Shown here in pieces: positions 61,300-64,000 of a DNA stretch of 64,000 nucleotides. How positions within the stretch are numbered: the stretch's first letter is position 1; each line of letters starts with the position of its first letter. The DNA is from Muricoccus roseus. Lineage in GTDB: Bacteria > Pseudomonadota > Alphaproteobacteria > Acetobacterales > Acetobacteraceae. Made by a program: the position numbers and the translations under genes. The stretch is from assembly GCF_900141905.1 (NCBI RefSeq), contig NZ_FQZF01000020.1, forward strand, positions 1 through 64,000, read 5' to 3'. The notes beneath the pieces were generated by a model, which saw only the letters and a list, made by a program, of their open reading frames with translations, ran no database searches and had not been told where the DNA came from.

Positions 61300-63429
61300 C
61301 TATTCCAGGATTCCGTCGCCGAAGGCCTGGCGGTGCTCGTAGATGCCGTATTGCAGATAGTGCTGGAGCGGGTTCAGCCCGAGCGCCGCCACGTCCTGGT
61401 TCGTTTCCAGGTAGCGTGAGGTGTCGAAGCGCGCCGAGGGGTCGCGCCCCTCGCGCCAGCCGAAGTTCATGTAGTGCTGCAGCGGGTCGAGCCCGGCGGA
61501 TGCGACATCCGCGTTCCGGGCCAGATACGCGCCCGTGTCGAAGAAACTGTCGGGAAGCCGGCCTTCACGCCAGCCGAACTGGGTGAAGTGCTGGAAAGGG
61601 TCGAGCCCCGACCGCGCCACATCGGCATTCGACATGAGGTAGTATTGCGCGTCGAAGCCGCGGTCGATGCGTTCGCCGATGGCGGCGGAGACGGTGCGGC
61701 CTTCGGCCTGGCCGAAACGGATGTAGTGGTCGAGCGGGTTGAGGGCAGCCGCGCGGACATCCGGATTGTCGATGAGATAGAGCCTGGTGTCGAAGGAGAG
61801 GGAGGGGTCGCGCCCCTCGCGCCAGCCGTCATTGGCATAGTGCTGCAGCGGGTTCAGCCCCGCCGCCGTGACGTCCCTGTTCGCAGCGAGGTAGCCGGAG
61901 GTCGAGAAGACGGCATTCGGGTCGCGCCCCTCACGCCAGCCGCTGCTGTCGTAATGCGCGGAGGGGGTCAGGCCGGATGCGTAGACATCGCGGTTGGTGG
62001 CCGCGTAGTGGAAGGGATCAAAGAGCGGGCCGGCTGCCATGTCCACCCGGCCATCCGTGAAGGAGAGCCGCTCAACATCGAGGATCGCCTCGGTGTGCTG
62101 CGGGTCGGCATCGAGGATCTGCAGCACCCCGCCGCGCCATTCGTGGCGGTAGGCCGAGAGGCGGGCGCCGAAGATCGCGGTGTCGAAGCCGCTGCCGCCA
62201 TCCAGGATGTCCCGCCCGGCGCTGGAGATCAGCGCGTCGTTGCCGTCGCCGCCCCGCAGCACGTCGTCACCGGCCAAGCCGTTCAGCCAGTCCTGGCCGG
62301 CATTGCCGACCAGGATGTTGTTCGCGGCATTGCCGGTGATCGCGTCGTCGCCCTGGCCACCGATCGCATTCTCGATCAGCGAGGCCGGGTTGTTGTTCGA
62401 CAGGAGGGCGTTGAACACCGTGCCCCGGGCCCGCACGCCGTCGCCAAGGTCGGCGCGCTGTTCATCCGAGGTGACGGACCAGCCGCCGGGCTGCAGGTCG
62501 ATCTGCACCGGCCCCGCATAATTGGACAGGTCGTAGATGTCGTTGCCGCCGCCGTCCCAAATGGTGAGGAAGACGCGATTGGCGACGCCGCCCATGCCGT
62601 TGCCGGGAGAGCCGCGCCCGACGCCATTCACGAAGGTCTCGCCCGTGGAGGGGCTCCATGTGTAGGTCGTGTCGCCGCCATTCATGGAGTAGTCGGCACC
62701 GTAAAGGGCCTGCAGTGCCGCGATGTCCAACATCATGTAGCTCTGCGGCGCGCTGTACAGGCCGTAGCGGTAGCCGTCCGTCGGGGCGCCGACATAGCTG
62801 CGATAGGTCATCACGGTGAATTCGACGCTGTCGCGGTCGGACGGAACCGGGCTGTAGGCCACGCCGCCATATTCCTGCGCATGCTTCAGGCCCAGCGCAT
62901 GGCCGAGTTCATGGACCAGGGTGTGGTAGGCATAGTTGCCGAGAATGGGGTTCCGGTAGTCATACGCCGTGCCTGCATAGAGGGTGCCGAACCACACATC
63001 GCCCGCCGAGGTGGCCGTGGCGGGATAGTAGGCATAGGCGGTCGAGGGGAGGCTGGACTGGGCGATGCGGATATCGGCCCGGTCGGAGCCGGCATCGGTG
63101 ATGGTGAGGTTGGTGAACTGCGCGACACCCGCACCGATCAGCGAAGCGTTGCCGCCGGGCTGGGCGCTGCTTCCGGTCAGGATCGCCCGCGCGGCCTGCA
63201 TCTGCTGGAACGAGACGGAGGAGAAGTTGAAATAGGCCTCCCGCGTCGAGGGCTCGTAGTCGTTGGTGGAATCCGGGAAGCTGAAGCTCAGCTGGCCCGT
63301 CCAGCGCGTTCCGTAGAGGAGCCCGTCGATATAGGGGTTGCCCGTCTGCGCGACATTCAGCACCCCGGCCTCCGAAAACTCCTCCCCGAACGATTGGGGC
63401 AGGGCAGCCGAGGCGCCGTCAGGCATCAT
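61300..63429 (-). CDS. Serralysin-like (M10) zinc metalloprotease with RTX and C-terminal repeats
   Basis: The 709-residue protein has no Sec signal. Its zinc site is HELGHALGLKH (His173, Glu174, His177, His183), with the Met-turn VMTYRSY, as in serralysins. RTX-type Gly/Asp nonapeptides follow (about 365-430; GGQGDDAITGNAANNILVGN, LAGDDVLRGGDGNDALISSA). The last 240 residues are six repeats of about 38 residues. RTX proteins leave the cell through type I secretion with a C-terminal signal; no such transporter is in the window. GGAG lies 5 bases before the first ATG. Confidence 0.9.
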   Translation of the reverse strand: MMPDGASAALPQSFGEEFSEAGVLNVAQTGNPYIDGLLYGTRWTGQLSFSFPDSTNDYEPSTREAYFNFSSVSFQQMQAARAILTGSSAQPGGNASLIGAGVAQFTNLTITDAGSDRADIRIAQSSLPSTAYAYYPATATSAGDVWFGTLYAGTAYDYRNPILGNYAYHTLVHELGHALGLKHAQEYGGVAYSPVPSDRDSVEFTVMTYRSYVGAPTDGYRYGLYSAPQSYMMLDIAALQALYGADYSMNGGDTTYTWSPSTGETFVNGVGRGSPGNGMGGVANRVFLTIWDGGGNDIYDLSNYAGPVQIDLQPGGWSVTSDEQRADLGDGVRARGTVFNALLSNNNPASLIENAIGGQGDDAITGNAANNILVGNAGQDWLNGLAGDDVLRGGDGNDALISSAGRDILDGGSGFDTAIFGARLSAYRHEWRGGVLQILDADPQHTEAILDVERLSFTDGRVDMAAGPLFDPFHYAATNRDVYASGLTPSAHYDSSGWREGRDPNAVFSTSGYLAANRDVTAAGLNPLQHYANDGWREGRDPSLSFDTRLYLIDNPDVRAAALNPLDHYIRFGQAEGRTVSAAIGERIDRGFDAQYYLMSNADVARSGLDPFQHFTQFGWREGRLPDSFFDTGAYLARNADVASAGLDPLQHYMNFGWREGRDPSARFDTSRYLETNQDVAALGLNPLQHYLQYGIYEHRQAFGDGILE
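61309..62020 (-). repeat. Six 38-residue repeats in the metalloprotease
   Basis: Each unit follows FDt..YL..N.DVa.aGl.PlqHY...GwrEGRdP, about 114 bases. The third unit has eight extra residues. Similar units occur at the ends of other alphaproteobacterial RTX proteins; they may aid folding, calcium binding or surface attachment. Confidence 0.85.
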
Positions 63430-63549
63430 GAATTCTCCGAGACAGCCTTCATGCTGTTGCCCGCCGGGGTGCTTGGCAAGATACGTCGTCTCCGGAAGTC
63501 GCCAGAATCCCCTGCGGTGTGACAGGCCCGGCCGGCGGCCGCGCCTCTC

Positions 63550-64000
63550 TCAGCGCTCGGGCGGCCGCCGGTCGCGGCGCTCCATCGTCTCCGGGATGAC
63601 CCCGCGCCCATCCCAGCGGCGGATCAGCTCGACATCCACCGCGTTCTGGTTGTTGGACGCCACGGCAGGGGAGGCGGCGACGGAGTCGGCGCGCGCGCGG
63701 CCAATCTCGCGCTCCGCCACCACGGCCCGGTAGCTCTCCCCAGGCTCGATCCGGGTCAGCGCGAATTCCGTCACCTGCACGCGCAGCAGGTCCCGCGCGC
63801 GGCGGCGCAACTCCTCCGTCAGCGCGGCCTGCACCGCGGTGGCGTCGCGGATGATCTCGTCCATCCGGAGCCGGCCCATCACCGCCTGGACGGCGGAGGC
63901 CATCAGCGGCTGCATCAGCTCGGTTTCGGCGCGGATATGGGTGAAGCGCCAGCGCAGGTCGGCCTCCTCGCCCTCATGCCAGAAGGCGGTGCCGAAGACC
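63550..64000 (-). CDS. SPFH/band-7 domain protein, C-terminal part
   Basis: The gene is cut by the right edge; 149 residues are visible. They include RAETELMQPLMASAVQAVMG, a helical AVQAALTEELRRRARDLLRV, and TEFALTRIEPGESYRAVVAE followed by REIGRARADS, the pattern of the end of a band-7 (stomatin/prohibitin-like) domain. Such proteins form membrane-attached rings or scaffolds. The open frame continues to base 64000, so the Met at 63915 is internal. It is upstream of, and on the same strand as, the metalloprotease, about 120 bases away. Confidence 0.75.
   Translation of the reverse strand, partial: VFGTAFWHEGEEADLRWRFTHIRAETELMQPLMASAVQAVMGRLRMDEIIRDATAVQAALTEELRRRARDLLRVQVTEFALTRIEPGESYRAVVAEREIGRARADSVAASPAVASNNQNAVDVELIRRWDGRGVIPETMERRDRRPPER

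Noticed and set aside
61309-62020. CRISPR-like or DNA-level tandem repeat
   Set aside because: The periodicity of about 114 bases is due to protein repeats; the DNA units have diverged and there are no conserved short repeats with unique spacers. No CRISPR array was seen anywhere in the window.

Overview
The window looks like chromosomal DNA of a very GC-rich alphaproteobacterium, most likely an Acetobacteraceae member close to Roseomonas. The pointers are the strong G/C third-position bias, frequent GTG and TTG starts, a complete PhyR-NepR-EcfG general stress response locus, the pst-phoU-phoB gene order, and an initiator-tRNA fragment of alphaproteobacterial type. The taxon is inferred from gene content; no identity search was possible.

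Left edge (1-1490): the 5' part of an IS21-family element truncates a tyrosine integrase. Beside it is a 3' fragment of initiator tRNA followed by a hairpin terminator. I read this as the right boundary of a genomic island inserted in a tRNA-fMet gene.

Stress region (1.5-9.95 kb): phyR diverges from two ECF sigma genes, nepR and an HWE/HisKA_2 sensor kinase. Around it lie small stress genes (DUF1328, CsbD, DUF883, a holin-like protein, an unknown 51-residue peptide) and an ABC exporter. Four of these transcription units, and a fifth at 42 kb, carry the same promoter-like motif, GCAAC-N16/17-CGTT, 34-48 nt before the start codon. This is probably the local form of the EcfG promoter.

Phosphate region (9.97-15.46 kb): a terminator, a three-repeat Pho box, and pstS-pstC-pstA-pstB-phoU-phoB.

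Chemosensory region (15.77-27.7 kb): a tightly overlapping plus-strand operon encodes an RsbW-like kinase, a STAS protein, CheR, CheW, CheB, a receiver protein and CheA. The minus strand carries an MCP overlapping a receiver-SpoIIE phosphatase, with a LuxR regulator and a FabA-like hotdog protein between. No flagellar gene or GGDEF output is present, so the system probably feeds a partner switch.

Catabolic region (27.9-39.5 kb): an RraA-like protein, a methyltransferase, a thioesterase, then a class II aldolase, two amidohydrolases and a full Dpp-type ABC importer. An iron alcohol dehydrogenase and an ECF/RskA pair follow.

Envelope and sugar region (42-57.7 kb): an alpha-2-macroglobulin and PBP1C, normally neighbours, are separated by fruBKA, an unknown gene and a DedA protein. 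The fru operon is bracketed by two copies of a structured repeat of about 230 bp; a third copy lies after phoB. The three hairpins of this repeat show compensatory base changes.

Right edge (57.8-64 kb): a second HisKA_2 kinase, an RluA-type pseudouridine synthase, a PfkB sugar kinase, a serralysin-like protease with six C-terminal repeats, and the 3' end of an SPFH/band-7 gene.
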